Origin: UBA1926 sp036732005
GTDB taxonomy: Bacteria; Planctomycetota; Phycisphaerae; Phycisphaerales; UBA1924
Direction: 5' to 3'
DNA: 64,000 nt
Assembly: GCA_036732005.1 (NCBI GenBank)
Contig: DAINDF010000003.1
Coordinates: 1-64,000 of the forward strand
Under the pieces are notes generated by a model. It ran no database searches and was not told the origin of the DNA. It worked only from the letters and a program-made list of their open reading frames with translations. Position 1 is the stretch's first letter; every line of letters begins with the position of its first letter. The position numbers were made by a program, and so were the translations under genes. Below are positions 42,344 through 51,786 of this stretch, piece after piece.

Positions 42344-44653
42344 TCAACCACCGGGCTCGATCGTCACCGACAACGCCGCCCACCCGTCACGCTCGAAGTG
42401 CTCGACCTCAAGCGTCACCTCGCGCGGCTCGTCCAATTCCACCTCGAACTCGTCCGGCGTCGGGCCGTGAATGTCCCACCGCTCCAGCCGGACAGCCCCG
42501 TCCACGAGAACGCGCACGCCGTCGTCGCTCACCACACGCACCTTCCATCGGCCCGCCCGGAGCGGGACCCGCGTCGAAGCGATCATCGCGAAGCGATCGC
42601 GCCCGATCCCCGCCGCCTCGGCCCGCTCGCGCGACACCACCCCCAGGTCCGCCGGGCCCCTCGCCTGATACGCGAGGTCCAGCCCCGGGAGCGTCGCCCT
42701 CTCCACGCCCTCGCCTTCCCCCTCGGCCCGCCACGCCTCCAGATCTCCCATCGGGTCCGCCTCCCACGACCACACCCGGACCTCCCACTGCGCATTGACC
42801 AGCGTCCCGGCGATCGGGGCGTCCCATCCGCTCGCCGGGTCCGTCGCGGAGAGTCGGTATGCATGCACGCCGGGCTCGGCGTTCGCGACCGTGATCCGCG
42901 CACGCCGGGGACCCGGCCCGACCACGACCTCTTCCACATGCACCGAGGTCCCCGGCGCGCTGGCGCCTCCCACCGCGGGCACGCCGACGCCGAACACCTC
43001 ATAGACGGCCCGGCCCACGCCGCGCTCCCTCAGCCGCAGCATCGGGCTCTCGTGGTCCCACGGGCCCCACTCGCCCATCACGATGTTCTCTCGCCCCGCG
43101 AGGCGCGCCCTCGCCCCGATCGGCTCGGTCTGGCCGATCGGGAACGCGAACGGGGCATCCGGGAAGCGGAACCCCGGCGGGGGGTGGTCGATCAACACGC
43201 CGGGATCAACCTCCACCGGCGCCGAGGGCGAGAGAGCAATCTCGATCTGGTTGTCGCCCACCAGCGTGTTCTTCGTGTGCGTACCCGAGGGATCCTGGAT
43301 CCACAGCCCGCGGAAGACCCGCCCCTCGTGCCGGGGCCCGGAAAAGCCCGACGCGTCACGCACCGTGATCCGATTCCGCGTGACCAGGTTGCTCTCCACC
43401 ACCCCGGCGTTCGGCACGCCCGGCAGCGTCAGCACCCGGCCGTCATCGTCCCACCAGAGCCGCACGCCCGCGGTGTTGTCCAGCATGTCGTTCTCGAAGA
43501 TCAGGTTTCTCGAACCGTGCTCGATGTTGATCGCCCCGCCCTCGAGCCCGTAGGGCATGCCGCCGTTTCCTCTGAACTCGTTGTGCGCGATCACCGTCTC
43601 GGACGAGTACCCGCCCCAGACACCGCAGATCGCGTTCCCGACGATCCGGTTCTCCCACAGGATGTTCCCCTCCGAGAAGGTCATCTCCCACCCGTGCGCC
43701 GAGGCGTAGGAGAAGTCGTTGTTCAGAAACAGATTGTCGTTGCACCCGACGCGCGCATACGACCAGGCCGCACCCTCGGGCCGGGGCGATTCGCCGATCG
43801 CCTCGCTCCCCGCGAACCCGAAGAACCCGTCGCCCGAGTGGGTCGCGGAGTTGCCGATCACCCGGTTCTTGTTGCACTGCTCGAAGAACAGGATCCCCGC
43901 CGAGTCCTGCCCCCGGTTGTACACCCCCTCCGAATGCCCACGCACGCAGAAATCGAACGCGTTGTTCGCGATCGTGTTCTCGCTCGATCTCCACAGCGCC
44001 AGGCCCCACCCCGAGAGGAACGAGCAGTCGTTGTCCACCACCGTGGCGCCGTTCACCCGGTCGAACACGATCCCGTTCTGCCCCCGCCGGACACGGAGCC
44101 CGCGCACGACCACGCCCTCCGATCGCTCCACCGCCAACGCCGCGCCGTGCCGCGTCACCCACTCCCGCTCATCGTTCCGGTGCGGGAAGAGCCAGTCCGA
44201 AGCGTCTTCCTGCAGGGGCGTTGAGCCGAGCCGCTGGCGGTAGTTGTCTGAAAAATCGCCGCCGTCCACCGTGAGCCGATCCGCCTCCGCCGCCAGGACA
44301 CCCACCTTGAACCCCCGCACACGCAGATTCCGCAGCGTCACCCCCGCCGCGCCCTCCACGCGCACGCCAACGCCGGACAATCCGTCCCAGTTCCCCTCGA
44401 CCTCGCCCCCCGTCAGCACCGAGCCCTCCGCGAACTCGACCAGCACGCCGTCCGAGACGATCCGGATCACGCCGTCTCCCGCCGCGTCGGCGATCACCAC
44501 CCCCGCCGGGATCACCACACGGCACGAGCGGTCGATCACGGTGTCGTCCGCCGTGACCAGCACCTCGGGCAGTTCCGCCAGCAGCGGCTCCGACCCGCCG
44601 GGTTGAGCAAGCATCAGGGAGACGGTGAGCATCGACAGCGTCGAGAGTGTCAT
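42344..44653 (-). CDS. Exported parallel beta-helix protein with PA14-like C-terminus
   Basis: A 769-residue exported protein. After a signal peptide (MLTVSLMLAQ), residues about 50-470 are a right-handed beta helix with many N-x-x-x-x-N turns (ATVVDNDCSFLSGWGLALWRS, NILWENRIVGNAICGVWGG, NLVTRNRITV). A linker region with Arg/Gly follows. The last 90 residues look like a PA14 domain (GRWKVRVVSDDGVRVLVDGAVRLERWDIHGP). Such proteins usually bind or cleave polysaccharides at the cell surface, but no catalytic residues can be assigned. The gene is monocistronic, divergent from the PH-domain gene and convergent with the protease gene. Confidence 0.75.
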   Translation of the reverse strand: MTLSTLSMLTVSLMLAQPGGSEPLLAELPEVLVTADDTVIDRSCRVVIPAGVVIADAAGDGVIRIVSDGVLVEFAEGSVLTGGEVEGNWDGLSGVGVRVEGAAGVTLRNLRVRGFKVGVLAAEADRLTVDGGDFSDNYRQRLGSTPLQEDASDWLFPHRNDEREWVTRHGAALAVERSEGVVVRGLRVRRGQNGIVFDRVNGATVVDNDCSFLSGWGLALWRSSENTIANNAFDFCVRGHSEGVYNRGQDSAGILFFEQCNKNRVIGNSATHSGDGFFGFAGSEAIGESPRPEGAAWSYARVGCNDNLFLNNDFSYASAHGWEMTFSEGNILWENRIVGNAICGVWGGYSSETVIAHNEFRGNGGMPYGLEGGAINIEHGSRNLIFENDMLDNTAGVRLWWDDDGRVLTLPGVPNAGVVESNLVTRNRITVRDASGFSGPRHEGRVFRGLWIQDPSGTHTKNTLVGDNQIEIALSPSAPVEVDPGVLIDHPPPGFRFPDAPFAFPIGQTEPIGARARLAGRENIVMGEWGPWDHESPMLRLRERGVGRAVYEVFGVGVPAVGGASAPGTSVHVEEVVVGPGPRRARITVANAEPGVHAYRLSATDPASGWDAPIAGTLVNAQWEVRVWSWEADPMGDLEAWRAEGEGEGVERATLPGLDLAYQARGPADLGVVSRERAEAAGIGRDRFAMIASTRVPLRAGRWKVRVVSDDGVRVLVDGAVRLERWDIHGPTPDEFEVELDEPREVTLEVEHFERDGWAALSVTIEPGG

Positions 44654-44752
44654 GGCGTCCCTTTCAACGGCGCGGCCCCCTCAGCCTACCCGATCCCCCG
44701 CGGCGCGAAACCGGGAGAACCCGCCCCCGAACAACCCGATACAGTGAACACC

Positions 44753-45202
44753 ATGATCGACGAACGAGCACGCGGTTCGGCCTTGCCCGAGATCCCCGAA
44801 GAGCAGGTCCTCTGGTCCGGCGGGCCCAGCCAGTGGGTCAACTTCCCCTGGTTCCTCGCCTGCCTCCTCGTGCTGCCCATCCCCTTCGCCATCTACCGCT
44901 ACCTCAAGATCGCCACCACCCGATACACGCTCACAACCCAGAGGCTCAGGTGGCAATGGGGCATTCTCAGCCGCCAGACCGAAGAGGTCGAGCTCTACCG
45001 CGTCCGCGACACGGGCCTCATCCAGCCCTTCATCCAACGCCTCGTCGGCCTCGGCACCATCGAGGTCACCAGCACCGACGAACGCACCCCCGTGATCACC
45101 CTCGCCGCCATCAAGGACGCCGAAGGTGTCCGCGAGCACTTCCGCAACGCCACCGAGACCATGCGCCGCGCCCGCGGCGTCCGCGACATCGATGTGAGCT
45201 GA
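44753..45202 (+). CDS. PH-domain membrane protein (YdbT/DUF304 type)
   Basis: A 149-residue inner-membrane protein starting MIDERARGSALPEIPEEQVLWSGGPSQWVNFPW. One hydrophobic hairpin (FLACLLVLPIPFAIYRYL) precedes a bacterial PH domain: TTRYTLTTQRLRWQWGILSRQTEEVELYRVRDTGLIQPF, GLGTIEVTSTDE, LAAIKDAEGVREHF. That order is standard for the bPH_2 family; function unknown. The ATG at 44753 gives the family start, and a longer frame from 44603 runs through the opposing gene's upstream region and is rejected. Confidence 0.82.
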   Translation: MIDERARGSALPEIPEEQVLWSGGPSQWVNFPWFLACLLVLPIPFAIYRYLKIATTRYTLTTQRLRWQWGILSRQTEEVELYRVRDTGLIQPFIQRLVGLGTIEVTSTDERTPVITLAAIKDAEGVREHFRNATETMRRARGVRDIDVS

Positions 45203-45278
45203 ACCCCCCCGCGGTGCGTCGCGCGCCTCCACCGGGGCCGCAGCAGCGATCACCGCCCACGCGCGGTACCCTCCGCCC

Positions 45279-46667
45279 ATGATCGCCCGCATCGGCGCCG
45301 CCATCAGCCGGGTCTTTGAGAAGTCCGCCCCCGACCCGTTCGTCCTCGCGGTTCTCCTGACCCTCCTCACCGCCCTCCTCGCCCTCACCCTCGGCTCCTT
45401 CCCGGACAAGCCAGACAACGCCTCCCGCGCGACCTTCCTCCTCGACGCCTGGCGCGGCGACGCGGGCCTCTGGCGATTCCTCGCCTTCGCCATGCAGATG
45501 TGCCTCATCCTCGTCACCGGGCACGCCCTCGCCGCCAGCCGACCCGTTGCACGCCTCATCGAGGCGCTCGCCTCGCTCCCCCGCACCGCCCCCACCGCCG
45601 CCGCCATGATCGGGCTCGTCGCCGCGCTCTTCGGCCTGGTCAACTGGGGCCTCGGGCTCATCGTCGGAGCGCTCCTCGCCCGGGAGGTCGGCCGATCGCT
45701 CAGGAAACGCGGCGCCCGCGCCCACTTCCCCCTCCTCGCCGCCGCCGGCTACATGGGCATGCTCGTCTGGCACGGCGGCCTCAGCGGCTCGGCGCCCCTC
45801 ACCATGACCACCCGCGCCGGCGCCGAGAAGGTCCTCCCCCCCTCCACCCTCGAACGCTTCCCCGAGGGTGTCCCGCTCTCGGAGACACTCTTGAGCCCCA
45901 TGAACCTCCTCGCCACCGCAGGGGCGCTACTCATCATCCCGACCCTCCTCGCCCTGCTCTCCCCGCCCGCCGACCATCCCGCACGCCCGGCCCCGGACGA
46001 CCCCGCCCAGCGCCCCTCCCCAGCGGCGCCCCCACGCCCACGCACGCTCCCCGATCTCCTCCACGAGTCCCCCGCCCTCGCCTGGGGGCTCGGCGTCGCG
46101 CTCCTTGCCGCCGTCCTCCGCTACGGCTCGGTCGACGGGCTCGCCCGCGTCGGCCTCAACGAGGTCAACGCCACCATGCTCGGGCTGGGCCTCCTCCTCC
46201 ACGGATCCACCGCGTCCTATGCCCGCGCCGCCGAGGACGGCGCCCGCGGGTGCGCCGGCGTCATCCTCCAGTTCCCCCTCTACGCCGGCATCATGGCCCT
46301 CCTCGTCGCCAGCGGGCTCATCGAGTCGTTCAGCCGGGCGCTCGCCGCCACCGCCACCGCACAGACCCTCCCGCTGCTCACCTACTTCAGCGCCGCCGTC
46401 GTCAACCTGTTCGTCCCCAGCGGCGGCGGGCAAAGGGCCATCCAGGGACCCATCGCCCTCGAAGCGGGCGCCGCCGCCGGGGTCCACCCCGCGAAGATGA
46501 TCATGGCCGTCGCTTACGGCGATCAACTCACCAACATGCTCCAGCCCTTCTGGGCCCTCCCCCTGCTCGCGATCACCGGCGTCAAGGCGCGCGAGATCGT
46601 CGGCGCCTGCGCCACCGTCATGGTCGCCGTCGGCGCGTGGTACGCCCTCGTCCTGCTCGTGTTCTGA
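45279..46667 (+). CDS. AtoE-type short-chain fatty acid transporter
   Basis: Inner-membrane carrier of 462 residues with 10-12 helices. Family landmarks are the start FEKSAPDPFVLAVLLTLLTALLAL, the LVNWGLGLIVGALLAREVGR helix, the GYMGMLVWHGGLSGSAPLT segment and the C-terminal VVNLFVPSGGGQRAIQGPI with AVAYGDQLTNMLQPFWALPLLAI. These match the AtoE/TIGR00366 family, which takes up acetoacetate or short fatty acids. A Pro/Arg-rich cytosolic loop (about 228-255) is low complexity. It is 76 nt after the PH-domain gene; co-transcription is possible. Confidence 0.88.
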   Translation: MIARIGAAISRVFEKSAPDPFVLAVLLTLLTALLALTLGSFPDKPDNASRATFLLDAWRGDAGLWRFLAFAMQMCLILVTGHALAASRPVARLIEALASLPRTAPTAAAMIGLVAALFGLVNWGLGLIVGALLAREVGRSLRKRGARAHFPLLAAAGYMGMLVWHGGLSGSAPLTMTTRAGAEKVLPPSTLERFPEGVPLSETLLSPMNLLATAGALLIIPTLLALLSPPADHPARPAPDDPAQRPSPAAPPRPRTLPDLLHESPALAWGLGVALLAAVLRYGSVDGLARVGLNEVNATMLGLGLLLHGSTASYARAAEDGARGCAGVILQFPLYAGIMALLVASGLIESFSRALAATATAQTLPLLTYFSAAVVNLFVPSGGGQRAIQGPIALEAGAAAGVHPAKMIMAVAYGDQLTNMLQPFWALPLLAITGVKAREIVGACATVMVAVGAWYALVLLVF

Positions 46668-46725
46668 TCCGGACCCACGCCCAGACTCGTGCTCGACGAG
46701 CCGCGGGCGCGAGCCCGCGAAGCTC

Positions 46726-46768
46726 CGTTTCCCGATCATGGCATGGGCCTGCGCCCACGGCTCGCCCG
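46726..46768. repeat. Dispersed 43-bp semi-palindromic repeat, copy 1
   Basis: Matches 57914-57956 at most positions and equal length: CGTTTCC, GATCA, CATGGGC, TGCGCCCA and GGCTCGCCCG are shared in order. The core CATGGGCCTGCGCCCA can form a hairpin. It lies downstream of the AtoE-type gene, next to a small GCGGGC-GCGA-GCCCGC hairpin (46703-46718). Confidence 0.6.
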
Positions 46769-46841
46769 AGCTCGGATCAAATCCCGTCGACCCCACCGGG
46801 CACCGGCCTCGCCGTCCCGATGCGAGCAGCCACGGCCCGAC

Positions 46842-47246
46842 TCAGTCACCCATCGGCCAGAGGACGAAGAACCCCACCACCGCCACACCCGCGACCAGCC
46901 CCGCCCACAGCCGCCACGCCTGCTTCGACGCCGCGATCTTCACCAGCCAGGCCCAGTTCAACAGCAGATGCAGCACGCTCAACGCGAGCATCGCCAGACC
47001 CGCGTACAGGTGCCAGTCGCCCCATTCGTGACGCGTCAGACCGAGCAACGCGTCCCCGGCCCGCGACGCCTCACCCTCGATCGCGCCCCGCCCGCGACCG
47101 CCGCCGTGCCCCGACCCGCGCGGCAGCCGCTGCCACATCACCCACCCCGTCCCAACCATGAAGCAGAGCAGCAGGTAGAGCACCAGGTTCAGCACCCGAT
47201 TGACCGGGTTCTGCCAGGCGGCCGGCACCAAGCGGAAGGTCGACAT
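46842..47246 (-). CDS. DUF4405 cytochrome b-like membrane protein
   Basis: A 134-residue protein with four helices. Helix 1-2 (VNRVLNLVLYLLLCFMVGTGWVMWQRLP), a soluble Gly/Arg insert, the conserved RHEWGDWHLYAGLAMLALSVLHLLLNW with several His that could bind heme, then the last helix (LWAGLVAGVAVVGFFVLWP). This order is that of the DUF4405 family, small membrane proteins related to the cytochrome b561 fold. It is 46 nt downstream of topA on the same strand and may be its passenger. Confidence 0.75.
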   Translation of the reverse strand: MSTFRLVPAAWQNPVNRVLNLVLYLLLCFMVGTGWVMWQRLPRGSGHGGGRGRGAIEGEASRAGDALLGLTRHEWGDWHLYAGLAMLALSVLHLLLNWAWLVKIAASKQAWRLWAGLVAGVAVVGFFVLWPMGD

Positions 47247-47292
47247 CGCAGCCTCCGCACGATGGTAGCGGAGTCATCGGCGCCCAGGCGCC

Positions 47293-50085
47293 TCACGCGA
47301 CCGAGTGCAGCTCCTGCTCGGGCTCCGAAGAACCCCCGGGCGATGCTTCACGCGGATCCGCGTCCAGCAGCAGCTGGTCCACCGTCGGGGCGTCCTTGAC
47401 GGGCTTGCCCTTCTCGTCGGTTAGCCGCCGCCCGTCCAGCGTCTCGATCACCAGGATCGGGTTCGCCCGCAGGTGCGCCTCCAGCCGCTTCTCCAACTCG
47501 CCCCGCTTCGCCTCGTCCAGCTCCGCCCACTTCCCCCGGCCCCGGCACTTCGGGAACCGCGAGCAACCCAGCCACGGGCCACGCAGCCCATCCCGCAGAT
47601 TCAACGGGCTCTGGCAGGTCGGGCAGGGCAGATCGGTCTCCAGGGGCGGCACCGATGGAGCCGTCACATGCCCCTTCTTGTCGATGTTCAGGATGATCCC
47701 GACATCGTTCGATTCGCCCTCTTCCAAGAGCGTCGTCACAAACGGACCGAACCGCCCCGTCTTGCGGATCATCGGCCGGCCCGTCTTCGGGCAACGGATG
47801 TTCACGAACTCCGCGGGACGCGGCCGCCCCTCCCGATCGCACGGGCAGGCGTAATCGCACTCCGGATAGGTCGAGCAGGACAGGAACCGCCCGTTCTTCC
47901 CGAACCGGTACACCAGCGTCGACCCGCACTTCTGGCACCGGTACCGCTCCGGCGCGGGCTGCACCTCCGCCTTCGCGTGGACCAGCGCCTCCTCCGCCCG
48001 CGCCAGCGAGTCCTTGAACGGGCCGTAGAACGAGGTCAGCATCTCGATCCAGTCGAGGTGATCCTCCTCGATCTTGTCGAGCAGCCCCTCCATGTCCCGC
48101 GTGTACCCCACATCCATCAGGCTCGGGAACGCCTCGATCAGCTTGTCCGTCACCACCTCGCCCAGGTCCGTCGCGTAGAAGCGACGCTCGACCTGCTCCA
48201 CATACTTGCGGTCCTGGATCACCCCGATGATCGACGCGTAGGTCGACGGACGCCCGATCCCCTCGCTCTCCAGCGTCTTGATCAGGCTCGCCTCCGTGAA
48301 CCGCGCCGGCGGGCTCGTGAACTTCTGCTGCGGCTCCATCGCGAACGCCCGCATGCCCTGACCCTCGGACAGGTCCGGGAGCACCAGGTCGTCCCCGTTC
48401 ATCGGCACTCCCGACACGCGGTAGTGCCCGTCGAACGCCAGCCGGCGACCCGTCGCCCGGAACACGCAGGGCCGCGACGCGTCCGTCCCGCCCTTGATCA
48501 CCAGCGCCGTCGAGTCCCACTCCGCCGGCGTCATCTGGCACGCGATGAACCGCTCCCACACCAGCCGGTACAGCCTCGCCTGGTCCGCGGTCAGCGCCTT
48601 CGCGACCTTGTCCGGGTGACGAGACGCGTCCGTCGGACGGATCGCCTCGTGCGCCTCCTGCGCCGCCTTGTTCGAGCTCGTGAAGAAGTTGGGCTTCTCC
48701 GGCAGGTACTTCGCGCCGTAGGTCTTCCCGATGTACGAACGCGCCATCTCGATCGCCTCGCCCGAAAGGTGCGTCGAGTCCGTTCGCATGTAGGTGATCA
48801 ACCCCACGGGCCCCTCGCCCGGGATGTTCACGCCCTCGTACAACGCCTGCGCCGCCCGCATCGTCCGCTGCGCCCCGAACCCCAGCCGGCTCGACGCCGC
48901 CTGCTGCAGCGTCGAGGTGATGAACGGCGCCGACGCACGCGTGCTCGTCCGCTTCGTCTCGATCCCCGCGATCTCGTAGGGCGCCGCCGGATCGACCTCG
49001 CCCCACACCCGCCGACGGAACCGCGCCGGGCCCCGCCCCGACTCCTCCTCGCTCACCGAGGCCCCGATCTCGCGCAGCCCCGCCAACGCCGCGACATCCC
49101 GGACCCGGGCCGTCAGATCAACCCCCGCCTCGCCCGCCTCGCCGCCGGCCTGCGAGATGTCGAACTTCTCCCCCGCGACCTCGACCAACTCCGCGCGCAC
49201 GGCGCGGTGCTCGCTCAGCCACGCGTTCTGGTCCTTCACGGTCGGGCCCGTCGCCCGCTTCCCGCCCGCGCTCTCCGGGGCCGTCCCAAGGAACGCCGCC
49301 CAGGCCGGCCCGAGCCGACGCGCCTCCGCCTCGCCCAGCGCAAAGCACGCCGAGATCTCCCACCTCTCGTCGGGGACGAACGCCCGGATCTCCCGCTCCC
49401 GGTCCACCACCAGCCGCACCGCCACCGACTGCACCCGGCCCGCGCTCAGCCCCCGCGCGACCTTCTTCCACAACAGCGGCGAGACCTGGTAGCCCACGAT
49501 CCGATCCAGGATCCGACGCGCCTGCTGCGCGTTCACCCGGTCCAGGTCGATCGGGTGCGGGTTGCTGAACGCGCGCGCGATCTCGTTCTTCGTGATCGCC
49601 GCGAACACCACCCGCTTCGCCTCCGTCGCGCGGATCCCCAGTTCCTCCGCCAGGTGCCACGCGATCGCCTCCCCTTCGCGGTCAAGGTCGGTCGCGAACC
49701 AAACCTCCCCCCCGGTGCTCCTCGCATCCGTCGCCGCCCGCTTGAGGTCCTTGATCACCTGCTCTTTGCCGCCCAGAACCTCGTAGTGCGGCGTGAACCG
49801 CTTCTCGAGGTCTACCCCGGGCACCGGACGCTTGACCCCCTTGGGGTTCTTGCTCGGCAAGTCGCGAACATGCCCCACGCTCGCCAGCACCACATACCCG
49901 TCGCCCAGGTACTTGTTGATCGTCTTCGCCTTCGACGGGCTCTCCACGATCACCAGGCTCTTGCCCTTCGCCTCGCCCGCCTTGTACCCCGACCCCCGGC
50001 CGCGCGTGGACCGCCCCCCGGCCTCACGCCCGGGAGAGGAGGCCTTCGCTGCGGTCTTCTTGCGCGTCGTCGTCTTCTTCGCCAT
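47293..50085 (-). CDS. topA: DNA topoisomerase I
   Basis: Type IA topoisomerase relaxing negative supercoils, 930 residues from the ATG at 50085 (MAKKTTTRKKTAAK). A Lys/Arg-rich leader precedes the TOPRIM domain (KGKSLVIVESPSKAKTINKYLG, WFATDLDREGEAIAWHL with the DxD pair). The catalytic Tyr is in GLITYMRTDSTHLS. Three C-terminal zinc-ribbon-like repeats follow (CQKCGSTLVYRFGKNGRFLSC, CPKTGRPMIRKTGRFG, CPTCQSPLNLRDGLRG). An insertion at about 270-340 is Gly/Ala-rich and not strongly conserved. A longer in-frame start at 50181 lacks support. Confidence 0.95.
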   Translation of the reverse strand: MAKKTTTRKKTAAKASSPGREAGGRSTRGRGSGYKAGEAKGKSLVIVESPSKAKTINKYLGDGYVVLASVGHVRDLPSKNPKGVKRPVPGVDLEKRFTPHYEVLGGKEQVIKDLKRAATDARSTGGEVWFATDLDREGEAIAWHLAEELGIRATEAKRVVFAAITKNEIARAFSNPHPIDLDRVNAQQARRILDRIVGYQVSPLLWKKVARGLSAGRVQSVAVRLVVDREREIRAFVPDERWEISACFALGEAEARRLGPAWAAFLGTAPESAGGKRATGPTVKDQNAWLSEHRAVRAELVEVAGEKFDISQAGGEAGEAGVDLTARVRDVAALAGLREIGASVSEEESGRGPARFRRRVWGEVDPAAPYEIAGIETKRTSTRASAPFITSTLQQAASSRLGFGAQRTMRAAQALYEGVNIPGEGPVGLITYMRTDSTHLSGEAIEMARSYIGKTYGAKYLPEKPNFFTSSNKAAQEAHEAIRPTDASRHPDKVAKALTADQARLYRLVWERFIACQMTPAEWDSTALVIKGGTDASRPCVFRATGRRLAFDGHYRVSGVPMNGDDLVLPDLSEGQGMRAFAMEPQQKFTSPPARFTEASLIKTLESEGIGRPSTYASIIGVIQDRKYVEQVERRFYATDLGEVVTDKLIEAFPSLMDVGYTRDMEGLLDKIEEDHLDWIEMLTSFYGPFKDSLARAEEALVHAKAEVQPAPERYRCQKCGSTLVYRFGKNGRFLSCSTYPECDYACPCDREGRPRPAEFVNIRCPKTGRPMIRKTGRFGPFVTTLLEEGESNDVGIILNIDKKGHVTAPSVPPLETDLPCPTCQSPLNLRDGLRGPWLGCSRFPKCRGRGKWAELDEAKRGELEKRLEAHLRANPILVIETLDGRRLTDEKGKPVKDAPTVDQLLLDADPREASPGGSSEPEQELHSVA

Positions 50086-50250
50086 GCGTCGATCAGGGCC
50101 TTCCCGAGGCGCCCCCCGGGCCTCACCGGACCGGAGGGAACGCGAATCCCGGTTCGTTGTCAAGCCGCTCCGAGCCTGCACCCACCCGAATTCTCCCGCT
50201 CATTCCAGAATCAACCCCCACAATAGGTGGGAAATCGCCCAGATCACCCA

Positions 50251-51186
50251 TCACCCAGGCCGCGCACACGCATCGGCAATGGCCTCGGCGATCTTTGCCG
50301 GCGGCTCCTCTTGGGGGCAAAACCACCTCGAATCGGGGGTCGCTCGGAGCCGCCGCAGCCAGGTCCGCTGGTTCTTGGCAAATCGCCTCGTCTCGATCTT
50401 GATCTGCTCGACCGCCTCGTCCAGCGTCCACCCGCCGTCGAGGTGACGCAGGATCTGCTTGTACCCCAACGCCTCCCTCGCCTGCGGGCCGAGCCGCGGG
50501 GCCAGCCGACCCACCTCTTCCACAAGCCCCTGCTCGACCATCAGCCGCACGCGGGCGTTGACGCGGCGGTTGATCGCCTCGGTCGGCCAATCCAGCCCGA
50601 AGAGCCGAGCCCCGGGCCTGAGCCGGCCGGCGTCGTCCCACTGTTTCTGGTGGGCGGAGATCGGCGTGCCGGTTTGCCGGTAGACCTCCAGCGCGCGCAC
50701 GGTCCGGCGCTCGTCGTTCGGGTGGATCCGCGCCGCCGCCGCCGGGTCGACCCGTTCGAGTTCCGCCCGCCGCTCGGCCTGCGACAGGCCCCGCAGGATT
50801 TCCCGCAGGGCCTCGTCGGGCTCGGGGCCCTCGAACATGCCCTCGAGCAACGCCTTGATATAGAGGTTGGTTCCCCCCACGACCACCGGCACCGCCCGCC
50901 GCCCCCGGATCTCGCCGATCGCCCGGTTCGCGGCGGCGAGCCAGTCGAAGACCGTGAACCGCGCCTCCGGATCCACCTCATCGATCAAGTGGTGCGGCAC
51001 GCCCCCCCGCTCCTCGGCCGTGGGCTTGGCTGAGCCGATGTCCATCCCCCGGAAGATCTGGACCGAGTCCGCGGAGATGATCTCGGCCGCCCGCCCCCGG
51101 GCCGCGATCGCCCCCGCCACCGCGACCGCGAGGGAGGTCTTCCCCCCCGCCGTCGGGCCCACGATGACCGGGAACGGTTCCGCCAC
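50251..51186 (-). CDS. miaA: tRNA dimethylallyltransferase
   Basis: Adds a dimethylallyl group to A37 of tRNAs reading UNN codons; 311 residues, full length. The P-loop is VGPTAGGKTSLAVA. Then ISADSVQIFRGMDIGSAKP, PHHLIDEVDP, VVVGGTNLYIKALLEG, and the anticodon-stem part NDERRTVRALEVYRQTG, with EALGYKQIL and KIETRRFAKNQRTWLRR near the end. All are MiaA signatures. It lies upstream of topA on the same strand, with 165 nt between, and divergent from the GNAT gene. Confidence 0.95.
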   Translation of the reverse strand: MAEPFPVIVGPTAGGKTSLAVAVAGAIAARGRAAEIISADSVQIFRGMDIGSAKPTAEERGGVPHHLIDEVDPEARFTVFDWLAAANRAIGEIRGRRAVPVVVGGTNLYIKALLEGMFEGPEPDEALREILRGLSQAERRAELERVDPAAAARIHPNDERRTVRALEVYRQTGTPISAHQKQWDDAGRLRPGARLFGLDWPTEAINRRVNARVRLMVEQGLVEEVGRLAPRLGPQAREALGYKQILRHLDGGWTLDEAVEQIKIETRRFAKNQRTWLRRLRATPDSRWFCPQEEPPAKIAEAIADACARPG

Positions 51187-51249
51187 GGGGGGAGGCTAGG
51201 GACGCCGGGCGCCCGCCGATCCGCGGCGTGGGCCCGCTACGCTCGCCCC

Positions 51250-51741
51250 ATGAACCCGCCCCCGCCGCACGCCCGCCCCGGGCGCGTCGAACTCCGCCCC
51301 GTCTGCCCCGACGACCTCCCGGTCATGCACGCCTGCGAGGCCGACCCGGTGGGCAACGCGCTCGCGGGCGTCAAGCCGCGGGACCGCGACGCTTACCTGG
51401 CGCACTGGGAGAAGGTGCTCGCCGATACCGCGGTCGTCCCGCGGGCCATCCTCGCCGACGGCGTCCTCGCGGGCAGCATCGCCTGCTTCGAACGCGACGG
51501 GGAGGCCTTCGTCGGCTACTGGATCCGGCGCGAGTACTGGGGCCTGGGCGTCACCTCGCGGGCGCTGGGCCTGCTGCTCGAAGAGGTCGACCGCCGCCCG
51601 CTGCACGCCCGCGTCTCGGCCCACAACGCCGCGTCGATCCGCATCCTCGAGCGCCACGGCTTCGTGGCGACGGGGCGGACTGACGAGCCCGAGACGGAGC
51701 GATACAGGGCGGGGCCCGTGATCGCGTACCGACTGGGGTGA
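51250..51741 (+). CDS. GNAT-family N-acetyltransferase
   Basis: A 163-residue acetyltransferase of the RimJ/RimL-like group. It shows the opening VELRPVCPDDLPVMHACEADPVGN, the acceptor-site strand FVGYWIRREYWGLGVTSRALGLLLEE (acetyl-CoA binding pattern R-x-x-x-G-x-G/A varied as EYWGLGVTSRAL), and the late VSAHNAASIRILERHGFVATGR, which is a near-invariant GNAT motif. The substrate is unknown. Single gene, divergent from miaA. Confidence 0.85.
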   Translation: MNPPPPHARPGRVELRPVCPDDLPVMHACEADPVGNALAGVKPRDRDAYLAHWEKVLADTAVVPRAILADGVLAGSIACFERDGEAFVGYWIRREYWGLGVTSRALGLLLEEVDRRPLHARVSAHNAASIRILERHGFVATGRTDEPETERYRAGPVIAYRLG

Positions 51742-51786
51742 CTGGGGATCAGGGATCGGGGATCAGGGACTGATCTCCGACCGGCT

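Noticed and set aside
47473..50226. A 917-codon plus-strand open frame opposite topA
   Set aside because: Arg/Leu-rich shadow of topA with no domain or ribosome site.
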